DNA of 64,000 bases from Laburnicola sp. R22_1 (lineage: Eukaryota; Ascomycota; Dothideomycetes; Pleosporales; Didymosphaeriaceae). Below are positions 24,881 to 36,830 of this stretch, piece after piece (positions within the stretch are counted from its first letter, which is position 1; every line of letters starts with the position of its first letter). The translations under genes were made by a program, and so were the position numbers. Below the pieces are notes generated by a model. That model ran no database searches. It was not told the DNA's origin and saw nothing but the letters and a program-made list of their open reading frames with translations. Where the stretch lies: contig JACONQ010000004.1 of NCBI GenBank assembly GCA_014281115.1, positions 3,100,001 through 3,164,000 on the forward strand, in the 5' to 3' direction.

Positions 24881-27800
24881 GCAATAGCTGCAGAATAAAG
24901 TAACCTATAGTAAAGGTAGATAGTTAACTGCGCTAGTCTAATCGCGCTAGTCTTAAGTAAGTTATATAGCTAAGACACTAGCAAAGTTAAGTAACTACTA
25001 ATAGCTACTAATAATAACAACCTAGAACTAATCCCTCTACGCTATATAATTATATATATATAACCTTACTTATATTTATACTATGCATATAAATATAACT
25101 ATAATAGGGGCAGCTAAAGATTAGCTATATATAAAATAGTGCAAGGAGACTACTACAAAGCATCTATAATAGACACTAAAGAATATAATTATAAAAGGTT
25201 TCTAGCTTATTAGATAGAAGATAGTAGTATAACACAATATAGTAAAATATACAACGAACAAAATTAATAGATACCTACTATTATTTAATTTAGTATTATA
25301 GACAGAAGTATATAAGACTACGCGTAATAATATAATAGTAAAACTATAGGCTAATCAACACTTTAAAATAGTCTATAAACTTCTAAACTCTACGCTAAAG
25401 AATAAGCAAAAAGCTAGAAAGTAGCGCGAATAGGCTAGGCTTAATTTCTAGACAATAGTCCTACAGGGACAAAATAAAAATACAAAGATATCTAAGGCTA
25501 AGACGGATATAATAGACTAAACGCGAGTTTATTATAGGGCGATATTATAATAACTTATAAGTTAGATGACTTTAGTTACTTTATAATAAAATATAGACAT
25601 AGCTAATATAACTATACTATAAGTACTTTATATTAATAATACTGTATATACTAATACGCGGACTATAAACTACTTATTTAGGAAAAATGAAATAAATATT
25701 TAGGTTACTAATGCAAAGAGGGAAGGTTTTTAACCTACCTATTATTAAGTATTTAATCGAATTATATACTAATAATAAGCAAACATAATAGTGGAGAAAA
25801 GGACCTAACTCTAGTTACACTTAACGCCCTTTAAGATAATATATAAAAAACCCTAAAACTAATATAGAAGCCGCTAGATATATTTTATATATAGGCACCT
25901 AGAGTTATATAACTAATAAAGATTAAGATAACTAGCATTCTTTAGATAGAGATACAACTACTAGTAGTAACTATAGTAATAGAATAGAATATTATAATAG
26001 CGTAACTGCTAGTTATAATAAAAGTCTTCTAATATACTTACTCTATACTATAGCACTAATAGATATACTAGATAAACAACTCCTAGCACTTTATATATCT
26101 CTCTATAAACAATATAGCATAGTTAATATAGACCCTAACTCTAACTTATTATAAATATAAGAAGGTAAGAATTAAAAGTTACTAGATAGAACTTAGTATA
26201 AATTATAGTAAATTAATAGATAATAGATCCTACTCCTATATCCTACACTAGCAACAACAGCTTAGATAGCAAATTAGACAACTAAAGAAAGACACAATAA
26301 TAATAAAAAAATAAGAAAAGCAATTCTCTAAGTAGTAGCGAGTTAGACAAGTACATAATAATTAGAAGGAGGTAATAATAGTACGAAAAAATAAAGCAGC
26401 TTCTACTAAAGCTATAATTTAAATAGCAACCTATCTTAACCTAGTTGCACTTTATCGCAAACTAATAGTATAAAAAAAATCTATACACTATTACTATATA
26501 TTTTACTAATACCCTTATTACTCTAATATAGTATAATAGCTATTAATAAAAATAAAGTACAAAGGACTATTAACGTAGATAGTGCTAATCTATCTAGTAG
26601 AGGCGGATTTTAAGATGCTAAGTATAGATAGCAATTATTATAATAATAGCTAGCTAAGACGCAGCGTATACTATAGTAAGTTACTATAACTCTATATAAT
26701 ACTAGAATCTTACTAACAATTATCTATAAAGCAAATATAGCTATTAACGCTAATTTTAGCTAGGCACGCGCTTATATAATAGAATAGTCATACGCTATAA
26801 TAGCGCAAATAGTTATACTTAACTAGGCTACGCTTATAATATTATATAATATAATTATATTTTCTATAATATAGGTCCTTACTTTAGGTTCTATAATTCT
26901 TCCCTACTAGTAAATAGTATTAGCTAAAATAGTTGTGTAGAGCGAGCGATATAGTAGTAATAGTAATAAGTCTAGTCCTAGTATTAGGAAGTTCTACCCC
27001 TATCTAGTAAGGTTAATTATAAAGTCCTAGATTATAAGATAAAGAATAATTATTAACCTTACGCGAAAATATAAAATAGGCAAGTTATCTACCTAAAGAA
27101 GTGGCAGGTCTATACCTAAGATAGGACTAATACCTACTACTACGTCCTTACTTAGCTAATTTATAAACATATAACTACTAAATACTAATAAAATATAGCT
27201 AGATTATAATAGTCGCAAACACTAGCGGTAACTAGAAAAATATTATTTTAAGCCTACTATACTAAGCACAGATAGTAAAATTTTCTAAACTACTATTTAG
27301 GCTTACTATTAAATACAAACTAATAAGATATATTATAAAAACTAGCTTAAAGAGCAATATACGCAAGAGCTTAATAACTATTATATATATATAGAAAGGA
27401 AGTAGTAATAAACCTATAGTACGCTTAATAACTTTTAGCCACTATTATAGATACAGCTAGTTAACCTAACGCTATCCTAGGCATTAATAGACAAAGAGTT
27501 AGCTAGTATTTATAGGACCCTATAGCATAATAATATAACTAATAGAGATAAAAACTATTACAAACTATAGTAGATATATCATATAGCGTGTTATATACTA
27601 TAAGATTTATAATAGCTTATAATAATAATAATAGTACTAGAATAGCTAGTCTAGATACTAGAGCTATTCTAACTAACATAATAAAGTAGGCAGCAAGTCT
27701 AGAGGCTTATTATAAACTACTTCTTATACTATATTACCTAAATATCTTAGTAACTAAGATATATAGAAAAATCTTATAATCCTAAAAGTGCAATAATATA

Positions 27801-29200
27801 TAAGTCTATACTCTAATACCTTACCTTTAAGTACAGCCTATAAATAGCAGCTACAGTACATACTAGTATAAGAGGGGTAAAACCCTCCCTATAGCTATAT
27901 AAAAAATACTATCTACCCTTAATATAATCTAAGAAGGTAGCACGTAGGCTGCTCGCAGAGTAAGCAAGATAAAAAAGAAGTATGCTATACTTAAAAACTA
28001 TAAGTTTCTTATATATAGTAAGGTTATAGTAAATATTATATAGACAATATTAATTAAATGTAATAAACACATATAAAGGCTAAATAGAAAGCCTCTACTA
28101 AAAATAGTAAATAATAAACTTATCTAGAAAAATATTACTATTAAATATAACTAGATAAGTAGGAATATAATACAAAACATTATTTAGTTAGTAAATAAAT
28201 AAAAAGAGCGTCTAGAGTATAAGGAAAAAGTAGAATAATTAATTTTAGATATTAAAGTCTTACTATAACCTATATATTATAGGCATAGCACTATTACTTA
28301 TTAAGTTCTATAATAAGTATAGTATAGATACGCATTCTAACTAACTATAAAGCATTTCTAGCAACTTTAAAGTATTGCCTTATTTACCAATTTTAGCAAG
28401 ACTATTAAGGATAATTTAAAGTAGGTATATATGCGATAGTATATTTAGAAGATTAAGATATTAAGAAAAAGCGCGCGTTTAGGACTTTACTCTAATAAGA
28501 AGCTGTGCTAGAATAAAATTATAATTAAGATAAAGATACTAGTAATTACATTGCTTAACGCTATTATATATATGTTATAAATTATAATAAGTTACTATAC
28601 TAATAGCTATAGGGTGTGTAGAAGCTTCTTAAGAGTTAAGTAGATATTACTAAGAAGTTTTACACTATTATCTAGATTATTTAGAATAAGATATATATTG
28701 CACTTATCTATAGTAGGATAAGCTTTCCTAAGTAAAAATAATTATTAACGTATTTAACACTGTTAATAGCTTATTAAAAAATTTTATAATAACTATAGAT
28801 CTATATACGAAGGGTATTAACCTTATAGATACAAACTGTATTATTATAGAATCGCTAGCTTGCAAAATTAAGAAGCTTAAATAGTTTATCTAATAGCTAG
28901 TCTAGCTAGAGCAAAAGGAGTTAGTTGTAAACGCGTACTTACTCTATAATAAATATAGCTAGATTAATATAAGGAGGGTAATAGAGCATAAGTAGTTATT
29001 ATAGAAAGTAAATATAGTAATTATAAAGGACATAATAGGCGTAGAAGGATGCAAATATTCTAATTAAAAAACTACTCTAGACTTAGAGTTAGCGTGCTAT
29101 AAAGTATTAAGATTATATAAAACTAGGTCGAAGGCTAGTAGATACACCTTAAGATGTAAAAAATAGGAAGAATAGATAACTAAAAAAACTTAAACGTATG
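24881..29200. repeat. RIP-degraded repeat R2, second copy
   Basis: This is the counterpart of 11,961-17,600, shorter by more than 1 kb and carrying independent deletions. The shared reading SSPSIRKFYPYL occurs near 26,970. All frames are broken by stops. No living gene is visible. Confidence 0.6.
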
Positions 29201-29660
29201 TGCAGTTAGAGTAAATTATAACTATGGCTAGAATGTAGTAAGTTATAGCAATTTAGAATTAATATAAGGCGCAGTAGAAGAAGTTATAACTAGTACTATA
29301 ACATAATAAGTTATAGTAATTTAGAATTAAATATATACGCATTTAGATAGAATTATAACTATTACTAAGACGTAGTAAGTTACAGCAATTTAGAATTAAT
29401 ATAGGGCGTAGTAGAAGAAGTTATAACTAGTACTATAATATAGTAAGTTATAGTAATTTAGAATTAAACGTATATATATTTAAATAGAATTATAACTATT
29501 ATTAGAACGTAGTAAGTTATAGTAAATTAGAATTAATATAAAGCGTAGTAAAAGAAGTTACAACTAGTACTATAACATAGTAAGTTATAGTAATTTAGAA
29601 TTAAATATATACGTATTTAGATAGAATTATAACTATTACTAGGACGTAGTAAGTTATAGT
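29200..29660. repeat. ~130-bp satellite array, second copy
   Basis: Four or so dimeric units alternate AGTAAGTTATAGTAATTTAG with GCGTAGTAGAAGAAGTTATA, as at 17,600-18,080. Confidence 0.7.
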
Positions 29661-29699
29661 AATTTAGAGTGAAGTATTATATAACCTAGGTTTATATAT

Positions 29700-30094
29700 A
29701 CTTTTTTATAATATTATATATCTATATACTTACTTAAGTATATTTGTGTATACTTGTATATTTAGGCAGTTTTGCATATACTTGCGCATATCTATATATA
29801 CTTATATATTTATGTAGGTTTACGCATAACTACGCATGCCTATATATACTTATATATTTAGGTAGGTTTATATATACCTGCGTATATTTATGCATATTTA
29901 AGCAAAATTATGCTAAGCTAAAATAAAATAAAATTTCTAATATATATAAAAGAAAACATCTTAAAACGCTTTTATATATCTATAATATAAAAATAACTAC
30001 TATTATTATAATCTTTTTATAGGCTAGCAAATAGGTATAGGTTAGGTTAGGGTTAGAGTTGTACGTAAGTAGAGTTAGGTTAGAGTTAAGGTCT
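29700..30094. repeat. Short-period AT-rich repeats and start of telomere-like tract
   Basis: Positions 29,740-29,890 hold loose repeats of TATACTTATATATTTAGGTA and GCGTATATTTATGCATA. From about 30,040 the text becomes AGGTTAGGTTAGGGTTAGAG, a degenerate telomere-like sequence that continues beyond element C at 31,948. No gene is visible. Confidence 0.5.
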
Positions 30095-30096
30095 TA

Positions 30097-31945
30097 ACAT
30101 GGATGGCAAGCGAGCGGCGCAGGCAAGCGAGCGGCGCACCCCATCAACTTTCGCACCCGCTCTAAACGCGTCCTACAACAACTCCACGCCACAACACTCA
30201 AATGGCTTCAAAGGAAGCAGATGTTCAGCTTGCCATCTTTTCAATTAATACTAGCCAGATCTAAAGCAACTGAGCTGCTGCAGCAGTCTACAATGTACCT
30301 GAAACAACGCTCCGCCGCCGACGCGCTGGGAGACCTACGCGACGCGATTGCCAGCCCAACTTAAAGAAGCTCACCTAGCTAGAAGAGGAGGTGATAATTC
30401 GTCATATACTTGATCTGGACCTACGTGGATTTTCGCCTACCTACTTAGCAATTCGCGATATGGCAGATAAGCTGCTAGCTGCGCGCGGCGCAGGCCAGGT
30501 TGGACAGAAGTGGCCAGCCAACTTTGTTAGGCGTACAGACTCTCTTAAGACGTGTTTTAACCGAGCCTACGATAGACAGAGAGCTCTCTGTAAGGATCCT
30601 ATCCTAATTAGCGCCTGGTTCAAGCTTGTAGAGCAGACTAAGGCCAGGTACGGCATCTGCGATGAGGACGTCTACAATTTTAATGAGGCTGGCTTCATGA
30701 TGGGCAAGATTACGACTTAGCTTGTTGTTACAGGGTCAGAGAGGAGAGGCCGGCCAAAGGCTGTCCAGCCTGGGAACCGCGAGTGGGTGACACTTGTCCA
30801 AGCAATCAACGCTGCTGGCTGGGCTATCCCACCGTTTATCATCTTTGCTGGCCAGCACCACCTATCTGCTTGGTACGAGGAGGATATCCCGCGCGATTGG
30901 GCTATATCTCTTAGCGACAACGGCTGGACGATGAACGAGCTTGGAGTTGAGTGGCTAAAGCACTTTATTAAGCATACAGAGACCCGGATTGTTGGCACGC
31001 GTAGGCTGCTTATCCTTGATGGCTATGCGAGCCACCACTCTCTTGAATTTCAACAGCTCTGCAAGGAGAATAACATCTACACGCTCTGCATGCCGCCTCA
31101 CTCCTCGCATCTGCTGCAGCCACTTGATGTGGGCTGCTTCTCGCTGTTGAAGCGCGCGTACAGCCGAGAGGTTGAGGCTCTGATCCGTAACTACATCAAC
31201 CACATTACGAAGCTTGAATTCCTGCCAGCCTTTAAGACAGCCTTTGAGCAATTATTTACATTAGCCAATATCTGTTCAGCCTTTTGAGGCGCAGGCCTTG
31301 TTCCTCTCCAGCCTGAAGCTGTTCTGTCAAAGCTGGATGTGCAGCTTCGTACGCCTTCACCAGCTGCTCTGCCAGAGGCTCTCTGGGAAGCCAAAACGCC
31401 GAGCAACATACGTGAGCTTGAGGCTCAATCAACTCTAATCCGTGAGCGCGTTCAACGGCACAAGAGCTCCTCGCCTGCCTCTATTATTCAGGCGATTAAT
31501 TAACTTAAGAAGGGTGCTGAAGTAATGATGCTCTCAGCTGAGCTTATGCGCGATCGGATTACTAGCCTTGAGAGAGCCAATGAGGCAGCAACTAAGCATA
31601 GATAGCGCAAAAAGAAGCGGATATAGAAGCAGGGGACCTTAACAAAGGGAGAGGGAGAGAATATACTTGCTTAAAAGGCGGCTGACTAGCAGATAGAGCA
31701 TGAACAGCGTCAAAGTGGAGAGCGATCAGGCCTGAGCCGCCAGGCTCTGGCGCGCTGCACAAGGTGCAGAGAGCTTGGGCATAACTCACGTACGTGCAAA
31801 AAAGATACTTTAAATACTGCTTAATCTATTGTATCAAAATCTATATAGTATATTATATTGTGGTTGAGCTGCGCGACTTCAAAGGTGCGAAAAGTTGATG
31901 GGGTGCGCCGCTCGCTTGCCTGCGCCGCTCGCTTGCCATCCATGT
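30097..31945 (+). mobile_element. pogo/Fot1-type DNA transposon C
   Basis: The 1,849-bp element has TA duplications at 30,095-30,096 and 31,946-31,947. Inverted repeats of about 61 bp (30,097-30,157 and 31,884-31,945) match except for one inserted base. Each starts ACATGGATG and contains two GCAAGCGAGCGGCGCA copies 17 bp apart. It is GC-rich compared with the flanks, and its repeats are nearly identical, so it is younger than A and B. It sits in a telomere-like tract. Confidence 0.93.
30202..31824 (+). pseudogene. pogo-type transposase of element C
   Basis: The frame starts at ATG 30,202 (MASKEADVQLAIF) and spans 541 codons to TAA 31,824, with about ten internal stops clustered at the two ends. 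It has the helix-turn-helix AAAAVYNVPETTLRRRRAG and a CENP-B-like region. The DDE core shows YNFNEAGF (first Asp to Asn), [11 protein letters not shown] and [12 protein letters not shown]. It ends with a coiled and basic region and the knuckle CTRCRELGHNSRTC. The two longest uninterrupted stretches are 30,391-30,720 and 30,787-31,287. Inactive as read. Confidence 0.9.
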
Positions 31946-31947
31946 TA

Positions 31948-32310
31948 TATAATCTAACCTAACTCCAACCTAATTATACTTATATAAGACTCTAACCCTA
32001 ACCTAACCCTACTTACGTAAGACTCTAACCCTAACCTAATCCTAGGATACTTATTTAGTCTATAATAAATTGCTATTATAATTAATTAAAAATATATTTT
32101 AAATAATATTAAACTAAGTTAAATTAAGCTAGAGTCTTACATAATTAGATTGGGTCTTATATAATTAGGTTAGGTATAGGTTAGGTTAGGTTTAGAGTCT
32201 TACATAATTAACCTAATCTAACCTAAGGTCTATACGACCTAACCTAACCTATACCATAGTCTATGCGACCCCAACCTAATCCTATACTTAACCTGGGTAC
32301 CCCGAACCTA
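31948..32310. repeat. Degenerate telomere-like interstitial repeat
   Basis: Repeated CTAACCCTAACCTAAC on the left part and TTAGGTTAGGTATAGGTTAG on the right part lie in blocks of opposite orientation, mixed with TAAGACTCTAACCC and CTTACATAATTA spacers. Such text recalls TTAGGG telomere repeats mutated at many positions. It begins left of element C at about 30,040, so element C landed inside it. Confidence 0.6.
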
Positions 32311-33630
32311 TTTACTAGCCTATCGTTTTATTAGAAACCCTTAGTTATAAAAAAAATATAAAAGAAAATATAAGTGCTAAGTCCTAGTCTTAACTAAAAA
32401 TTATAAATACTTTATTTTTTTGGTTATTACCTTTTTACGCCTTTTTTAATAAGTAGGGGGCTCTGCTTTTTTTATTATGTTATTTAAGATAAAAGCCTTT
32501 GTCGTTCTACCCCTAGGTAGATAAAATAACGCCATATATAAATACTTTATACCTATTTTATACACTTTTTTAATTACTAAATAGAAAGCTCTACTTTTTT
32601 ATTATATTATTTAAAATAAAAGCCTTTGTTATTCTACCCCTAGATAGTTAATTTATTAACACATAACTAAGAATAGTAAGTTAATAATTTATTTATACTT
32701 TTATACTTTTATAATTTAAGAATTATAAACTTCTACACTAAGTTTATAATATAGTCTTAAAAATAAATTCTATAGCTATTTATAGCCTCCTTATCTCTAT
32801 AGTATAGATTAAGCTAAAGCTAGTTAGGATCTTTTAGTAGTAACACGTTAGTAAAATACCTAAATGTATACTAGTTAGTACTAAGTAGTAGTAGTGCGAA
32901 AGAGATTAGGCTACTAACTGCTTCCACTTTCTATAGCACGATAATAATAAAAGTCTGTTTCTAACGCAATTATTAGACAGTTATCTAGCGGCTAGGACGT
33001 GAACGATTATAGGGCTAGTTCTGCCCCTGCTATTTTGAATTCTAGGTTATAGAAAGATAGATTATAAGGTTATAGCGTCTCCGCGTTTGGGTTTCTAGTA
33101 TAATATAAACGCCCTATAATGGGAAGCCTGGGGGCGGCTAATGGCTAGGACTAGTTAGATAGGAGGAAAGCTGTCCTAGCGAGAAGGAGTTTAAAATTAA
33201 TGGTATTTAGTATTAAGATTGTAGTCTAGGAACTATAGGACGCTGAAGAGATAAAGAAGCAAAGGATAAATAGGAGGGGTAGTGCTTAGAGTATGTTATA
33301 CGCAAGGTAGTAGTGAGTAAGAACGCTAATATAAAGAATATATTAAAGATCTTTGTTATGTAGAGATTCTAACTAAGGTTAAGTCCGCACTATATATAAA
33401 AAGAAGTAAAATAAAAGGCACTAAAACCTAGTATCTAGCACATAGTAGTAGTAATAAAATATATATAAAATAATAATAATTTTATTATTAACTTTCTATA
33501 TAGTAGTATTAGTAATAGTAGTTAATAAATAGTCTGCTATCTAGTATAACTAAGTTATAGTTACTATTATAATTATTATTATTATTATTGCAGCAAAAAA
33601 TATTATTAAAGAAATTATTAATTACGTAAC
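32311..33630. other. AT-rich DNA without a visible gene
   Basis: Two tandem minus-strand copies of the short dispersed repeat lie at 32,448-32,520 and 32,570-32,650. Microsatellite-like TTATTA and TAATAA runs lie at 33,460-33,600. A GC-richer insert at 33,000-33,180 has no open frame. This is the right margin of the repeat block. Confidence 0.6.
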
Positions 33631-35949
33631 ACGGTGGTCGGTTAAACAGCCGGCCCAGGATCACGTGACATCACGGATTGACCCCAGGGGAGAATGTAAA
33701 GAATATATATATAAGCTTAGTGACTATTTGCTAGGATAGTAAGTATTAATTCTAGAACTCACCTGGATAAAGATACTGCTGCTGCTAAGAACTTCTGGCT
33801 TAGAGGCGTCCATTTTTAAAGGCATAGACCTCTGGATATTTACGCGTCGAAGTCAACACCACATCGTTTATGGGGACATCCTTGACGAAGATCTTGATAT
33901 GTTCGATCATCCGGAAAATGGCAAATCGCTGATTGGCGGACACCTCTCAAATAGGCAACAGTCTATTGAGACATAAAGCTCTAGTGTAACGGCTGATGGG
34001 CGAACGGATATTTGGATTATGACATAATCATTGGATGTTTGAAACACATGAGCCCGGGGACGTGAATCTTTGCGGTAGGTGTTAAGAGGAGATATTTCCT
34101 AGATAGTGAAGGTTGCAGATGGCGAAGAGTTTGTCTCCCGAGTAAGAGTTCCGTGGGTTAGTATGAGCTTATGCGGACGCAGTTAAGATGTGGAGTGACG
34201 GTGACGGTTCGGTCAATCTCAAGCTTTACGATCGATTTGCACACCACACTAGTTGTAAGCCTTTACCAGGGATTTCCCCGGCTTTCCCCTAAAACGGTGA
34301 TTCTTCTCGTGTACTCGATCGACCGGGTCGTCGGTGAACCAATAGGCTCGCCGGGAACCCGACCACTTCGTTGTACGAAAAAATGAAGTGAAGAGATTTC
34401 ATGCATTGTCGGTAGCAATGCATCCTCACCGCTGGTTACACGACGTCGCTCTTGGCTTTCAACCCGTCACTGTTTCCCAAATCCAATCATCTTGCGACTA
34501 AAGTTCATTCCCCAGTTAAAAGCTCGGCATGCTCCTACTTTCTGATTCGTCCTACAGCCGCCCCGCAGTCCCTATTAGTAAATCTGTCGAAGTCCGTAGC
34601 GTGACGTGTGAGAATCCTAGTGATAGTCGGGCAGGGAACATGCGCCACAGATGATGCGTGATAGCAGGGCGTTAAGTAGGGACGGGAGACCCGCTACCCG
34701 GCACCTGGACTATTGCAGCTTGCACCCTGGCTAAATTGCTGCAGCCCCCAGACCTCGCTAGTGGATCAATAGAGTCGGCGATCATGCAGAATCTCGGAGG
34801 CGAACTCCGCACATAAGATTTTTCGGGTCGCCGAATGACATGAGCACACGCTTTTCCGTATACACACAATCTGGTTGACACTTGTTCGCGGAAATGCCAT
34901 GCATAGTCCAAGTGTCCATTGGACTGTCCCTTGAGTGGTTGATCCGTGCGTGCACAAACCCGGGAAAGCCCCAAAATACAGGACAACTAACCGGTGACGT
35001 GTTTCAAAACCCCTCCACCGAATATTTGTGCCCGCACTGTCCACTCGGAGGATATTGCTGCGGTGCGACCTAGCAAGTTCAGAACTGGGCAATGGTCAAA
35101 AGAAAGCCTACGTGGACACCAGAGCCTAACCTATTCAGACCGCGTAGCAGTGAGCTAGACACCAACCGCGGCTAGATCTCCCTCTAGTTCAATCTAGTTC
35201 AACGCCAACTTGTGTTGGGGGGGGGGGGGGGGGTTATCGATAGGTATCAAACGGCGACACTCATGAACCGCCCACGCTGAACGTCCCCACGCGGAAGTGG
35301 GCCTTTTCCACGTATGTACACTTACGCCACAAACGTATCCATTGCTCCGAGTTACCAAACGCACCAATCTCAATCCGTCATCATGTGCCTCGGCATCCTC
35401 CCGCTGCGCTCATGTCTCCTGATATTTTCTGAGTCACAGACGCAATGCACCAGCGCACTGGAGTTACCCGAACTGGCAGCTGCCAAACTGCAGTAGAGAG
35501 AGGCTAGCCATGCACAGGCGGAGATTAGCGAGAGAAGAGCGAAACGGGTGAACGCAGGTACGAGAGAGAGCAAGCAAACTTCTGTGCTGTTTGACTTGAC
35601 ATGTTTGAGATGGGAAGGGCGGTGGGTCCAGATCGAGCACTCCAGCCGTATTTACGCTTTACGACCTTCCAATTCAAGAGCCATATACGGCTTCCATCCT
35701 TGTGATGCAACGTCGACAACTGGCTCAGCTGCATGATAATACGGTCGGAGGCTGAAGCTAGGCTGGGAGAACGGTCGCCTACGTGTGAGCTAGTATGGAT
35801 CCTCCTTGAATATCAGAACACCGACTCGGGACCCAACGCCTTCTAAACTTCGCACCGGATTCCCAGTTCCCCAGATACATCACCTGGAACCCACATGCGG
35901 CACTATCTGTTAGCCAGAGCCCACTACACGCAGAAGACTATTTTACCAG
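33631..35949. other. Transition zone without a confident gene
   Basis: Base composition becomes balanced here. The start (GGTGGTCGGTTAAACAGCCG, then a CACGTGACATCACG stretch) has the feel of a fungal LTR end, but no second copy is in the window to prove it. Several open frames of 60-108 codons overlap on both strands between 34,171 and 35,736, and none shows a domain or a convincing start. A 17-base G run lies at 35,217-35,233. Confidence 0.5.
35217..35233. repeat. Homopolymer run of 17 G
   Basis: Seventeen consecutive G follow AACTTGTGTT. Runs this long are rare in fungal DNA, are unstable on replication, and are often mis-sized in assemblies. Confidence 0.9.
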
Positions 35950-36357
35950 ATGGATCCCAAGAACCCGACCCAGAACGTCCCGGCTTCGTGGCACAGCAAA
36001 CAGCCAAGACTGGAAACGAGCGCGTCGCCAGAACCGCCGACTTCAACTCCAGCACAACAATATCCGCCCATACAACCGAGACCGCAGTCTCAACCCCAGA
36101 ATCAAGGTCAAGGACAGCCCGCCACTGCTGTCACTCAATTCTATCATTATCAGCCTCCGGTACAACCGCCTCCTCCTCCACCCCCAGCACTATATCCAAT
36201 TACGGCACCGTTTCAGGTCCCTCGAGTGCCGCACCCATGGCCGTTCGCAGGAGCAGATCGAGAGGCACTGAACGAGAAGGCAGGGTCCACGCAGGAGCCG
36301 CAATCTAAGGGGAAAGAAAGAAAAGAGCAAGCAGGTCTACCCACCACCACGGGATGA
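35950..36357 (+). CDS. Hypothetical Pro/Gln-rich small protein
   Basis: A 135-codon frame begins MDPKNPTQNVPASWHSKQP and is rich in Pro and Gln, with a run of seven Pro near residue 75 and a charged, Lys-rich end (KGKERKEQ). Composition is protein-like, unlike the overlapping frame at 35,895-36,308 that I reject. It has no signal peptide, membrane segment or known domain. A further exon may follow at 36,400-36,540, because a frame there ends FVDNIVDHKGIQEKLGYDQG and a CAACAG acceptor lies at about 36,400. No standard donor was found for it. The gene is uncertain. Confidence 0.35.
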   Translation: MDPKNPTQNVPASWHSKQPRLETSASPEPPTSTPAQQYPPIQPRPQSQPQNQGQGQPATAVTQFYHYQPPVQPPPPPPPALYPITAPFQVPRVPHPWPFAGADREALNEKAGSTQEPQSKGKERKEQAGLPTTTG

Positions 36358-36830
36358 GGAAAAATGTGGAGAAGTCAGGGATGATGGACTGAAGCCCAAC
36401 AGCCTGTCCTATCGCGTGTGCGTTACTTCCAGCGCCAGAATTGGGCGACAGGAGACGAACGTTTGTGGACAATATTGTGGATCACAAAGGGATACAAGAG
36501 AAGCTAGGATACGACCAAGGAATCTTTGGGGAGGTATAGACAAGAGCAACAGAAGCAATCATGGTATCTCACAAAGCTGGTACACAGAAAAAAAAGGTTA
36601 TAGCTAGATTTTCTTTTGCAATAGTATAGTTGCGGGATGCAGCTTTGTTCACAAAAAAAAAAGCAATTTTCGGCGCTCCGATATGGAATGGGTTGCTGAA
36701 AGCTATTTCCGTATTTTGCCGTTCGGCCCGATCCTGTAGTGGCCAGCGCGCTTTAACGATGTTCAGTCTCAAATACGACGGGCAATTTTGCGTTACGATT
36801 GCATTTGCTTTGCAATCACCGTTGATCATT
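36358..36830. other. Intergenic, no confident gene
   Basis: Apart from the possible extra exon noted for the Pro-rich ORF, only a short A-run at 36,650-36,662 and scattered short frames are seen. It contains the 3' flank of the minus-strand SGT1/Ecd-like gene. Confidence 0.5.

Noticed and set aside
1..29660. Giant Starship-type element
   Set aside because: No DUF3435-type tyrosine recombinase could be recognised in any frame, even with stops read through. The unknown R1/R2 repeat remains unassigned.
33640..33800. Solo LTR of a Copia-like element
   Set aside because: The text resembles fungal LTR ends, but without a second copy, TG...CA ends or a duplication in this window it cannot be shown.
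35895..36308. 137-codon frame overlapping the Pro-rich ORF
   Set aside because: Arg/Ser/Thr-rich shadow frame. The alternative frame has a more natural composition.
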